A stretch of DNA of 13,774 nucleotides, from NCBI GenBank assembly GCA_023434465.1, contig JAEYSQ010000202.1, positions 1-13,774 on the forward strand. The letters run 5' to 3'. The stretch is from Actinomycetes bacterium (lineage in GTDB: Bacteria > Actinomycetota > Thermoleophilia > Solirubrobacterales > 70-9). Below, one piece after another: positions 1 through 8,818 of the stretch. How positions within the stretch are numbered: position 1 is the stretch's first letter; each line of letters starts with the position of its first letter. The notes under the pieces are model-generated. The model saw only the letters and a program-made list of their open reading frames with translations. It was not told where the DNA came from and ran no database searches. The position numbers were made by a program, and so were the translations under genes.

Positions 1-6
1 CGAGAA

Positions 7-50
7 CCCCGCCACCCCCCCCCCCACCCCACGGCTACCCAGCCCGCCCC
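7..50. other. C-rich tract with an 11-base C homopolymer; possible G-quadruplex on the minus strand
   Basis: This stretch holds C runs at 7-10, 15-25 (11 consecutive C), 27-30, 38-40, 43-45 and 47-50. Read on the minus strand these are six runs of three or more G separated by short loops, which fits the usual consensus for a G-quadruplex. Nothing here looks coding. The upstream gene lies outside the window, so it is unclear whether this is a 3' untranslated region or simply intergenic. A homopolymer this long is also a place where assembly length errors or strand slippage are likely. Confidence 0.5.
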
Positions 51-97
51 GTTTCACGACTCCGTGAACCTTCTGGTCCTGCAGGGTTCGGGTCGGG

Positions 98-175
98 GGT
101 GTTCCCCAAAAACCTCCGGAATGAGGAGCGCAGCGACGGTTTTTGGGGGACACCACCGAAGCCGAACCCCTCGAC
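98..175. repeat. Direct repeat copy 1, containing a 17-bp hairpin
   Basis: Bases 106-175 recur at 206-275 with a single substitution (C131 versus A231). Inside the unit, 98-114 can pair with 138-154: 17 bp with one G-T wobble, including the perfect arms CCCCAAAAACC and GGTTTTTGGGG. The loop is 23 nt and contains a smaller CCTC/GAGG stem. The unit ends with GCCGAACCCCTCGAC at 161-175, and an inverted, imperfect version of the same motif (GGGTTCGG) lies at 85-92, so the whole block is a large imperfect palindrome. The form is that of a REP-like dispersed intergenic element. Short ORFs crossing it on both strands are artefacts of the repeat. Confidence 0.85.
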
Positions 176-205
176 CACGTCCCGCAGTTCGGGTCGGGCG
201 GATTA

Positions 206-275
206 CCAAAAACCTCCGGAATGAGGAGCGAAGCGACGGTTTTTGGGGGACACCACCGAAGCCGAACCCCTCGAC
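206..275. repeat. Direct repeat copy 2, containing a 9-bp hairpin
   Basis: This is the second copy of the 70-bp unit, exactly 100 bp downstream of the first. Its left arm has diverged outside the repeat core, so the perfect stem is shorter: 206-214 (CCAAAAACC) pairs with 238-246 (GGTTTTTGG). The motif GTTCGGGTCGGG precedes both copies (86-97 and 187-198), displaced by 101 instead of 100, so one indel separates the upstream flanks. A further CCGAACCCTCGACC occurs at 282-295. The near identity of the two copies suggests a recent duplication or homogenisation. Confidence 0.85.
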
Positions 276-299
276 GGCTTCCCGAACCCTCGACCATCG

Positions 300-329
300 C
301 TGACTGGCCTCCGGAGCGAAGGGTAGGCT
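300..329 (+). promoter_or_regulatory. Candidate promoter of gmk (possibly near-leaderless)
   Basis: CTGACT at 300-305 matches the -35 consensus at four positions. TAGGCT at 324-329 fits the relaxed actinobacterial -10 pattern TANNNT, with an 18-bp spacer. Transcription would start near 336, only a few bases before the ATG at 340, and no Shine-Dalgarno sequence is visible upstream of that ATG. This fits a leaderless or near-leaderless mRNA, which is common in actinobacteria. The spacer contains a degenerate piece of the upstream repeat (308-321). The call rests on weak consensus matches. Confidence 0.4.
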
Positions 330-339
330 GGTCGGTCCT

Positions 340-912
340 ATGTCTGGCCTGTCTCCGTCCAAGGTTTTTGTGATTACCGGGCCCTCCGGGGTCGGGAAGG
401 GGAGCCTGATCTCGCTGCTCCGGCACCGGATCCCGGAGCTCGAGCTTTCAACCTCAGCGACGACCCGGCAACCGCGAACGGGGGAGCAGCACGGGGTCGA
501 CTACCACTTCCTCGACCAGTCGGAATTTCTGCGTCGAGTCGAGACCGGCGATTTTCTCGAGCATGCGGCCTACAGCGGCAACCATTACGGAACGCTTCGC
601 TCCGAAGTCGAAGGCAGGGTGGAGGCCGGTCATCCCGTGGTGCTCGAGATTGAGGTTCAGGGAGCCCGCCAGGTCGCCGGGTCGATGCCGGAGGCGGTGC
701 AGATATTCATCGCTCCACCGGAACTCGCCGCACTGAAGCAGCGACTCGAGGGCCGGGGCACCGATTCACCCGAGGCGATCGCCCGCCGGCTGGAGGTTGC
801 GGAGGGAGAACTGGCCGCTCGCGACGAGTTCGATCACGTGGTCGTCAACGACGAACTCGAGCGTGCGTTGGACGAGCTCGAATCCATAGTCCGCGGCAAG
901 CTGTCAGAATGA
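340..912 (+). CDS. gmk: Guanylate kinase
   Basis: Phosphorylates GMP (and dGMP) to GDP with ATP in the cytoplasm, the step that feeds GTP and dGTP pools. The 190-residue product has the family's usual length. The P-loop is GPSGVGKGS at residues 14-22. The GMP-binding segment follows with TTRQPRTGE (41-49) and VDYHF (53-57), then YSGNHYGT (78-85) and LEIEVQGARQV (102-112). The lid region carries the RLEGRGTDSPEAIARRL pattern around 135-151. The ATG at 340 sits directly before the conserved N-terminal strand. The stop overlaps the rpoZ start by four bases (ATGA, 909-912), which suggests translational coupling. Actinobacteria often have mihF just upstream; it is not present in the 339 bases shown. 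Confidence 0.97.
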   Translation: MSGLSPSKVFVITGPSGVGKGSLISLLRHRIPELELSTSATTRQPRTGEQHGVDYHFLDQSEFLRRVETGDFLEHAAYSGNHYGTLRSEVEGRVEAGHPVVLEIEVQGARQVAGSMPEAVQIFIAPPELAALKQRLEGRGTDSPEAIARRLEVAEGELAARDEFDHVVVNDELERALDELESIVRGKLSE

Positions 913-1151
913 GGTCAATGATCAAGCCTCGCGTCGACCATCTTCTCCAGCATTCGGACTCGCATTACGCGGCCGTGGTTCTGGCTGCCCGCAGGGCGCG
1001 CCAGATCAACAGCTACTACCAGAGCCTCAGCGAAGGCGGTTACGGGGATTACCCACCGCCGATGGTTCCGGCCGAGCCCGGCAAGGGCGCGCTGACCCTG
1101 GCGCTCGAGGAAGTGGCCACCGGCAAGCTCAAGTACGAGTACCGCTCGTAG
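909..1151 (+). CDS. rpoZ: DNA-directed RNA polymerase omega subunit
   Basis: Omega is the small subunit that helps the beta' subunit fold and join RNA polymerase. The 80-residue product shows the conserved N-terminal region: PRVDHLL (7-13), then YAAVVLAARRARQINSYYQ (20-38), the helix that contacts beta'. The C-terminal segment (ALTLALEEVATGKLKYE) matches the actinobacterial form. I give the start as the ATG at 909, which overlaps the gmk stop. A second in-frame ATG at 918 is equally plausible and would remove three residues; the GAGG at 911-914 is too close to serve it well. The gmk-rpoZ pairing is conserved widely in bacteria. Confidence 0.95.
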   Translation: MRSMIKPRVDHLLQHSDSHYAAVVLAARRARQINSYYQSLSEGGYGDYPPPMVPAEPGKGALTLALEEVATGKLKYEYRS

Positions 1152-1188
1152 GGCTACTCCCGGGCCGCTCGCCCAGACGGAGCAAATT

Positions 1189-2442
1189 GTGCCGGCCAGG
1201 ATCCTTCTCGGAGTAAGCGGGGGGATCGCCGCCTACAAAGCAGTCGAGTTCGTCCGTCTCGCGACCGGGGCCGGGCATTCGGTTCGCGTTCTGATGACCG
1301 CGTCGGCCCGCAAGTTCGTGGGGCCTGACACCTTCGAAGGGATCCTCGGAGCGCCGGTCCTCACCTCCGAATTCGAACGCGATCCGATGCGGGGCGCTTT
1401 CCCCGGTGACGAGCTGCCCGAGCACGACCCGATCGGCCATCTCGCGGTGGCCGAGTCGGCGGATGTCTACCTGGTCGCCCCGGCCTCGGCCAACACGATC
1501 GCCAAGCTCGCTACCGGACAGGCCGACTCGATCCTGACCACCGCCTTCCTCGCTTTCGATGGCCCGCGCCTCGTCGCCCCGGCGATGAACGAGCGGATGT
1601 ATCTCTCGGCGGCAACCCAGGCCAACCTGATCCGGCTCAGGGAACAGGGGGTCGAAGTGATCGACCCCGGCGAAGGACGGCTGGCCTCGAAAGGCGAGGC
1701 GGGAGTGGGGCGACTGCCCGAACCCGCCGAACTGCTCGAAAGGGTCGAGGCGGCACTCGATCAGGAGCGGACGAAGGACCTCGAGGGACTGAGGGTGCTG
1801 GTGACCGCCGGCGGTACCCGTGAAGGGATAGACCCGGTCCGCTACATCGGCAACCGCTCCTCGGGCCGGATGGGACTCGCGATCGCCGAAAGGGCGCGCA
1901 AGCGGGGGGCGGAGGTGACCGCGATCTGCGCCAACGTCAATTTCCCGACCCCGAACGGAGTCAGGAGGGTCGACGTCGAGTCGACCCTGGATCTGGCCCG
2001 GGCCTGCCGCGAGCAGTTTCCGGCCCACGACCTGCTGCTGATGGCGGCGGCCCCGGCTGACTTCACGGTCTCGGACACTTCAAACGAAAAGCTCTCCCGC
2101 ACCGGCGGCGAATTCACACTGACCCTGGTCCCCACCGAGGACATCCTTGCCGGCCTTTCGGCCAACCGGATCAAGGGGCAGACCGTGGTCGGTTTCGCGG
2201 CTCAGCATGGTGGCGACGCGATCGGCCGGGCTCGCCAGAAGCTGGAACGCAAGGGCGCCGACATGATCGTCCTCAACGACGTCTCCGACAAGACGATCGG
2301 CTTCGACTCGAACGAGAACGCGGTCACCCTGGTGACCGGCTCGGGCGAGGAGGAAGTGGCGAAGGCGCCGAAGACCGAGATCGCCGACCGCATTCTCGAC
2401 CGGGCAAGCGAACTCCGGGCGGGATCCCGGGGCGGGGAATGA
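1189..2442 (+). CDS. coaBC: Bifunctional phosphopantothenoylcysteine decarboxylase / phosphopantothenate-cysteine ligase
   Basis: Catalyses two consecutive steps of coenzyme A synthesis. The C-terminal CoaB domain joins cysteine to 4'-phosphopantothenate using CTP; the N-terminal FMN-dependent CoaC domain decarboxylates the product to 4'-phosphopantetheine. The protein has 417 residues. CoaC shows GVSGGIAAYK (8-17), the active-site His in GHLAVAESAD (H84), PASANT (98-103) and PAMNERMY (131-138). The flap reads GRLASKGEAGVGRL (163-176), with Ser167 where E. coli Dfp has its cysteine. CoaB starts near residue 200 with VTAGGTREGIDPVRYIGNRS (205-224). Its KxKK nucleotide-binding motif reads KLSR (301-304), keeping only the first lysine. 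The GTG start at 1189 has GGAG at 1179-1182, six bases upstream. The stop overlaps dtd by ATGA. Confidence 0.96.
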   Translation: MPARILLGVSGGIAAYKAVEFVRLATGAGHSVRVLMTASARKFVGPDTFEGILGAPVLTSEFERDPMRGAFPGDELPEHDPIGHLAVAESADVYLVAPASANTIAKLATGQADSILTTAFLAFDGPRLVAPAMNERMYLSAATQANLIRLREQGVEVIDPGEGRLASKGEAGVGRLPEPAELLERVEAALDQERTKDLEGLRVLVTAGGTREGIDPVRYIGNRSSGRMGLAIAERARKRGAEVTAICANVNFPTPNGVRRVDVESTLDLARACREQFPAHDLLLMAAAPADFTVSDTSNEKLSRTGGEFTLTLVPTEDILAGLSANRIKGQTVVGFAAQHGGDAIGRARQKLERKGADMIVLNDVSDKTIGFDSNENAVTLVTGSGEEEVAKAPKTEIADRILDRASELRAGSRGGE

Positions 2443-2855
2443 GGGCGCTGGTCCAGCGGGTCACCCGGGCTTCGGTCGAAGCCGGCGGAGAGACCGTTTC
2501 GGAGATCGGCCCGGGAATGGTCGTCCTGCTCGGGGTCAGGAAGGGAGACACGGAAACCCAGGCCTCGAAGCTTGCCGCCAAGCTGCTCAAGCTCCGGATC
2601 TTCGAAGACGCCGAAGGACGCATGAACGAGCCGCTGGCCGGGCGCGAAATTCTCTGCATCAGCCAGTTCACCCTCTATGGTGACGCCCGCAAGGGCAACC
2701 GGCCGAGCTGGATCGAGGCCGCCGGGAGCGATGAGGCCGAGCCGCTTTATGACCTGGTTTGCGAAAAGCTCGGTGCCAGAAAGGGCGTCTTCGGAGCCGA
2801 CATGAAGGTCGGGCTGACCAACGACGGCCCGGTGACTCTGCTGATCGAGACCTGA
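2439..2855 (+). CDS. dtd: D-aminoacyl-tRNA deacylase
   Basis: Removes D-amino acids (and glycine mischarged on tRNA-Ala) from tRNA, protecting translation from wrong stereochemistry. The 138-residue protein shows the family landmarks: MRALVQRV at the start, SQFTLYGD (75-82), KGNRPSW (85-91), FGADMKV (118-124) and the cross-subunit Gly-cisPro motif in TNDGPVTLLIET (127-138, G130-P131). It is slightly shorter than the usual 145 or so residues. The ATG overlaps the coaBC stop by four bases, so it is probably translated by coupling. It is the last gene of the gmk operon: a new promoter and a terminator hairpin follow before rimP. Confidence 0.95.
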   Translation: MRALVQRVTRASVEAGGETVSEIGPGMVVLLGVRKGDTETQASKLAAKLLKLRIFEDAEGRMNEPLAGREILCISQFTLYGDARKGNRPSWIEAAGSDEAEPLYDLVCEKLGARKGVFGADMKVGLTNDGPVTLLIET

Positions 2856-2892
2856 CCTCGGTTGCGCCCTTTCCCTGACTTGGCGCACGGGC

Positions 2893-2898
2893 TATACT
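2893..2898 (+). promoter_or_regulatory. -10 element of the rimP-nusA-infB operon promoter
   Basis: TATACT at 2893-2898 differs from the -10 consensus at one position and is the best such match I noticed in the gaps between genes. Initiation would fall near 2905, giving a leader of about 77 nt before the rimP ATG. The -35 region is poor (TTTCCC at 2870-2875 with a 17-bp spacer). An inverted repeat, TGCGCC at 2863-2868 and GGCGCA at 2882-2887, brackets the -35 region and could be an operator, though this is speculative. Confidence 0.55.
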
Positions 2899-2929
2899 GG
2901 TAAGTGCTTTTCCCCTTCAAGCTGTGTCG

Positions 2930-2956
2930 AAAAGTGGGCCTTGCCCGCTTTTTTTT
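2930..2956 (+). terminator. Intrinsic terminator in the rimP leader; probable attenuator
   Basis: AAAAGTGGG (2930-2938) pairs with CCCGCTTTT (2944-2952), giving a 9-bp stem with one U-G pair and the five-base loop CCTTG. The stem runs into eight consecutive T (2949-2956). This is a standard intrinsic terminator. It lies after the TATACT element and 25 bases before the rimP ATG, so it would end both readthrough from dtd and a fraction of new rimP transcripts. An equivalent leader terminator is known upstream of rimP/ylxS in other bacteria; in B. subtilis it lets NusA control its own operon. A small second hairpin, GGCC-CTCA-GGCC, follows at 2957-2968. Confidence 0.8.
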
Positions 2957-2981
2957 GGCCCTCAGGCCGGAATTATCACTA

Positions 2982-3419
2982 ATGGATCCCACCCCCCAGG
3001 ACATCGAAAACCGCCTTGCCACGCTCGATCCCGAGATCGAGTTTCTGGCGCTGGAAAGCGCCGGAGGAGATGCTCTGCGCCTATTCATCGACCATCCGGG
3101 CGGGGTCACCCTGGAACTTTGTCAACGGGTGACTTCGGGACTCCAGGATGTGCTCGTCGACCATTCGCTCGAAGTGTCCTCTCCGGGGCCCGAGCGGCCC
3201 CTGAGCAAGCCCGGTCATTTCGGTCGTTTCGCCGGACGCCGGGCGAAGGTCAGTACCGCCGAGCCGCTGGACGGCCGCAAGAACTTCACAGGAACCATTA
3301 TCGAGGCAGGGGAAAGCGCCGTCGTCCTCGAAGCGGATGGCCGGAGTTTTGAAATCCCTTACGCGAGCATCGAGCGCTCTCACCTCGTGCCAGAAATCCC
3401 CCAAGGAGCAGCCAAGTGA
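2982..3419 (+). CDS. rimP: Ribosome maturation factor RimP
   Basis: RimP binds the 30S subunit during assembly of the 16S 3' domain. The 145-residue product has an N-terminal alpha/beta domain (about 1-74) and a C-terminal SH3-like domain (about 75-140). Hallmarks are LRLFIDHPGGVTLELCQRVT (32-51) and the signature LEVSSPGPERPLSKPGHFGR (63-82). I chose the ATG at 2982 because it opens the conserved domain. An upstream in-frame ATG at 2904 would place the terminator hairpin inside the coding region, so it is unlikely to be used. No clear Shine-Dalgarno precedes 2982. The stop overlaps nusA by GTGA. Confidence 0.93.
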   Translation: MDPTPQDIENRLATLDPEIEFLALESAGGDALRLFIDHPGGVTLELCQRVTSGLQDVLVDHSLEVSSPGPERPLSKPGHFGRFAGRRAKVSTAEPLDGRKNFTGTIIEAGESAVVLEADGRSFEIPYASIERSHLVPEIPQGAAK

Positions 3420-5022
3420 CCCAAGAGATCGTCGACGCAGTTCGAGTACTCGAACAGGAGAAGGGGATCGCCGCCGACACCCTTATGGATGCGCTCGCAG
3501 ATGCGCTGCTCTCCGCCTATCGGAAGAGTCCCGGCTCCGCCAAGTACGCACGGGTCGACCTCGACCATGAGACCGGGGATTTCCGCGTCTTCGAGTTGAT
3601 CCTGCCCGCTGAACTCGAAGAGAAGCTGCTTGAGGAGGCCGCGGCCGAACAGGAACGCACGATCAACCCGGAAACCGGGGAGTTCAACGAGCCCGAAGAT
3701 CCGGAGATCGACCCCGAGGTGCTCGAGCCGTACCGTGATCAGATCGAAACCCGGGACGTCACCCCGGACGACTTCGGCCGGATCGCTGCGCAGACCGCGA
3801 AGCAGGTGATCTACCAGCGGATCCGTGAGGCTGAGCGCCAGATGATGTACGAGGAGTACCGCGACCGCGTCGGTGAACTGATCACCGGCCTGATCCAGCA
3901 GTCGGACAAGCGCTACACGCTTGTCCAGCTGCGGGAGCGGGTCGAGGCGCTGCTGCCCAAGTCCGAACAGGTCTACAGCGAGCGTTACGACCACGGGATG
4001 AGGGTCAAGGCCGTGATCACCGACGTCTCCGAGTCGACCAAGGGCCCGAGCATCGTGGTCTCCCGCCGCAGCCCCGAACTGATCAAGGGCCTTTTCGAAC
4101 TTGAAGTTCCGGAGATCGCCGACAAACTGGTCGAAATCGTCGGCGTGGCCCGCGAACCCGGATACCGGTCGAAGATCGCGGTCGTTTCGCACGCTGACGG
4201 GGTTGATCCGGTCGGTGCCTGCGTCGGCCCGCGCGGCTCGCGCGTCCGGATGGTCGTCTCCGAACTGCGCGGAGAGAAGATCGACATCATTCCTTACAAC
4301 GAGGAGCCCGCCCGCTTCGTCGCCAAGGCGCTTTCGCCGGCCCGGGTCCGCGAGGTCCTGGTCGACGACGAGGACATGCAGGCGACCGTGGTGGTTCCGG
4401 ACGACCAGCTTTCACTGGCGATCGGCCGCGACGGCCAGAACGCACGCCTCGCCGCCCGCCTGACCGGCTGGCGGGTCGACATCAAGTCGGAAAGCGAGTT
4501 CGCCCGCGAAGAAAGCGAGCACGATTACGAGGGCGAAGAGGAATTCGACGGCCGCTGCCTGGCAATTCTTTCGAGTGGTCGACGCTGCCCCAACGCCGGG
4601 GTCGGCGGTTCGACCTACTGCGGCCTGCCGCAGCATCAGGCACTGTCGCGCTTTTCGACCAACCACGTCGGGGTGCTGGCCGGTCTCAGTGACGAGGACA
4701 TCGCGCTGCTGGCAAATCCGGACTCGGATGAAACCGCAGTGAACGCGATCGTCTCAACCGCTGAAGGGGAGTTTGTCGAGCCGGTCGAAGGCGGGGAAGC
4801 CGCTGAAGCGGTCGAGCCTGACTCGGCCGAAGACGAAGCCGAAGAGATCCTGAGCGAAGAAGCGGCCGGTGAAGAGCTGGCCGCGGCCGAAGAGGTCGAA
4901 GCGGAAACCGAACTCGTGGAAGCAGAAGCTGAAGCCGAGGAAGAGGCCGAGGCCGCTCCCGAGCCGATCAACGAAGCCGAAGAGGCCGACCAGGAAGCGG
5001 AAGCGGCAGAAGGCGAGGCCGA

Positions 5023-5026
<4 letters not shown>
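3416..5026 (+). CDS. nusA: Transcription termination/antitermination factor NusA, enlarged, with a Cys3His module and acidic tail
   Basis: NusA binds RNA polymerase and nascent RNA and controls pausing, termination and antitermination. At 536 residues it is far longer than typical actinobacterial NusA (about 350). In order: the polymerase-binding N domain (1-140) with an acidic insert near 66-107; S1 (about 147-217); KH1 with GPRG (271-274), inside VDPVGACVGPRGSRVR; KH2 with IGRDGQNARLAARLTGW (336-352). After KH2 comes a module with C381, C391, C402 and H407 (C-x9-C-x10-C-x4-H), resembling small putative zinc-binding motifs, then a Glu/Ala-rich tail (about 448-536). The GTG start at 3416 has AAGGAG at 3403-3408, seven bases upstream. 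The gene runs straight into infB with a GTGA overlap, with no ylxR between. Confidence 0.95.
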
Positions 5027-7410
<2,384 letters not shown>

Positions 7411-7420
7411 GGGGTTTTCC

Positions 7421-7783
7421 ATGTCCAAGGCGCGGATGCGCAGGGTGAATGAGGTGCTTCGTCAGGTGATTTCCGATGCGATCACCAACGATCTGAGCGA
7501 TCCTCGCCTGGAGATGGCAACCGTCACTTCGGTGGATACCACGCCCGATCTGCGCCACGCCAAGGTTTACTTCACGGTGCTGGGCGACGACGAGGCCAAG
7601 ACCGAGGCTCTCCAAGGGCTGAAGCGGGCCCACAGCGTGCTCCAGAGCAGGGTCGCCGCGGAAACCAGGATGAAGCACACCCCGGCACTCGCTTTCGAGT
7701 ACGACGAGTCGATCGAAACCGGGATGCGAATCGACGCGCTGCTCGCCGAACATGAAACCGCCGACCGAAAAGAGACCGAGTGA
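7421..7783 (+). CDS. rbfA: 30S ribosome-binding factor RbfA
   Basis: RbfA is a single KH-fold protein that binds the 16S decoding region during late 30S maturation and cold adaptation. The 120-residue product matches family length and motifs: VNEVLRQVISDAI near the start, SDPRL (26-30), PDLRHAKVYFTVLG (42-55) and the C-terminal MKHTPALAFEYDES (84-97) with MRIDALL (102-108). The ATG at 7421 is well supported by AGGGGG at 7409-7414, six bases upstream, which overlaps the infB stop codon. The end overlaps the next gene by GTGA. Confidence 0.95.
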   Translation: MSKARMRRVNEVLRQVISDAITNDLSDPRLEMATVTSVDTTPDLRHAKVYFTVLGDDEAKTEALQGLKRAHSVLQSRVAAETRMKHTPALAFEYDESIETGMRIDALLAEHETADRKETE

Positions 7784-8799
7784 ACCCGGCCGCCGCCAGC
7801 CAGCTCGTCGTCAAAGGCGACCTGGACGCGATCGCGACCCTGGTCAGGGATGAATCGAAGTTCCTGCTGACCACGCATGAGGGCCCGGACGGTGATGCGC
7901 TTGGATCGCTGCTCGGCATGCATCACCTGCTCGGGAGCCTGGGCAAGGATTCGGTGATGTTTCTCGCCGCCAAGGAATTCCCCTTGCCGATCGAGTACCG
8001 GCACCTTCCGCTCGAAGGCGTGTTCCACGAGTCACCGGCCGACATCCGGGACCGGGTCGTGATCTTCCTCGATTGCGGGAACATCGACCGGATGCCGGTC
8101 GACTTTCTCCGGGACGAGGGCAAGCTGGTCGTCAACATCGACCATCACCACGACAACACCGAGTTCGGTGACCTCAACTTCGTCGACGCCGGCGCGTCGT
8201 GTACCGCCGAGATCATCTACGAGCTCTCGGTCCTGCTGGACGTCAAGGTCAGTCCGGCAATGGCCCGGGCGCTCTACATCGGGATCGTGACCGACACCGG
8301 CAAGTTCATGTACGACGCGACCGACGCCCGCACCCACCGGGTCGCCGCCGACCTGATCGAGGCCGGGGTGGACGTCGATGACGTCAACCGGCGACTGTAC
8401 GAAAGCGTGCCGATCGAGAAGATCCGACTGCTAAGTCGGGCCCTCGACAATCTCGAACTTCATTGCGACGGCCAGTTGATCGTCAGCTACATCACCGAAG
8501 TCGATTACCGGGAGACCGGGGCCGGCGAGGAGATGACCGAAGGCATAATCGACAACCTGCGGGCGGTCGACGGGATCAGGGTCGCTGCCGTTGTTCGCGA
8601 TCAGGTAAGTCGTGGTCGGGCGGCACGCAAGATCAGTCTCCGGGCCGGGGATGATCACACCGACGTCTCGGTCCTGGCCCGCAAGTTCGGCGGCGGCGGT
8701 CACGTGCGAGCGGCCGGCTGCTCGACCGAAATGGGTTTCGATCAAATCGTCGCCGAGCTCTGCGCCGGGCTTGGCGATCAGCCCTCTCCTTCAGCCTGA
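7780..8799 (+). CDS. nrnA: DHH/DHHA1 family phosphoesterase, NrnA/CnpB-like (nanoRNase or c-di-AMP/pAp hydrolase)
   Basis: Members of this family degrade 2-5 nt RNAs, and some hydrolyse pAp or cyclic dinucleotides. The M. tuberculosis homologue encoded just after rbfA (Rv2837c) acts on c-di-AMP and nanoRNA. The 339-residue protein has the full DHH metal site: HEGPDGDALGS (33-43; H33, D37, D39), DCGN (98-101), DHHHDN (121-126) and TDTGKF (171-176). The C-terminal DHHA1 domain carries the substrate-binding GGGGHVRAAG (304-313). The GTG start overlaps the rbfA stop. Its place beside rbfA and truB is conserved. Which substrate dominates in vivo cannot be read from the sequence. Confidence 0.92.
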   Translation: MNPAAASQLVVKGDLDAIATLVRDESKFLLTTHEGPDGDALGSLLGMHHLLGSLGKDSVMFLAAKEFPLPIEYRHLPLEGVFHESPADIRDRVVIFLDCGNIDRMPVDFLRDEGKLVVNIDHHHDNTEFGDLNFVDAGASCTAEIIYELSVLLDVKVSPAMARALYIGIVTDTGKFMYDATDARTHRVAADLIEAGVDVDDVNRRLYESVPIEKIRLLSRALDNLELHCDGQLIVSYITEVDYRETGAGEEMTEGIIDNLRAVDGIRVAAVVRDQVSRGRAARKISLRAGDDHTDVSVLARKFGGGGHVRAAGCSTEMGFDQIVAELCAGLGDQPSPSA

Positions 8800-8818
8800 G
8801 GCACCGGGGGGAGCGGAT

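Noticed and set aside
54..373. Three overlapping short open frames upstream of gmk on both strands
   Set aside because: They are translations of the duplicated hairpin repeat; their internal peptide repeats simply mirror the DNA repeat.
1129..2028. 299-codon minus-strand open frame opposite coaBC
   Set aside because: Overlaps a well-supported gene and lacks a credible start site or domain.
2904..2981. Upstream ATG extending RimP by 26 residues
   Set aside because: The extension would cover the terminator hairpin and adds sequence unlike RimP; it begins at about the expected transcript start.
8612..8818. N-terminal extension of TruB to 8612
   Set aside because: Overlaps the conserved DHHA1 region of the preceding gene and encodes unrelated residues; the TTG at 8819 has a good ribosome-binding site.
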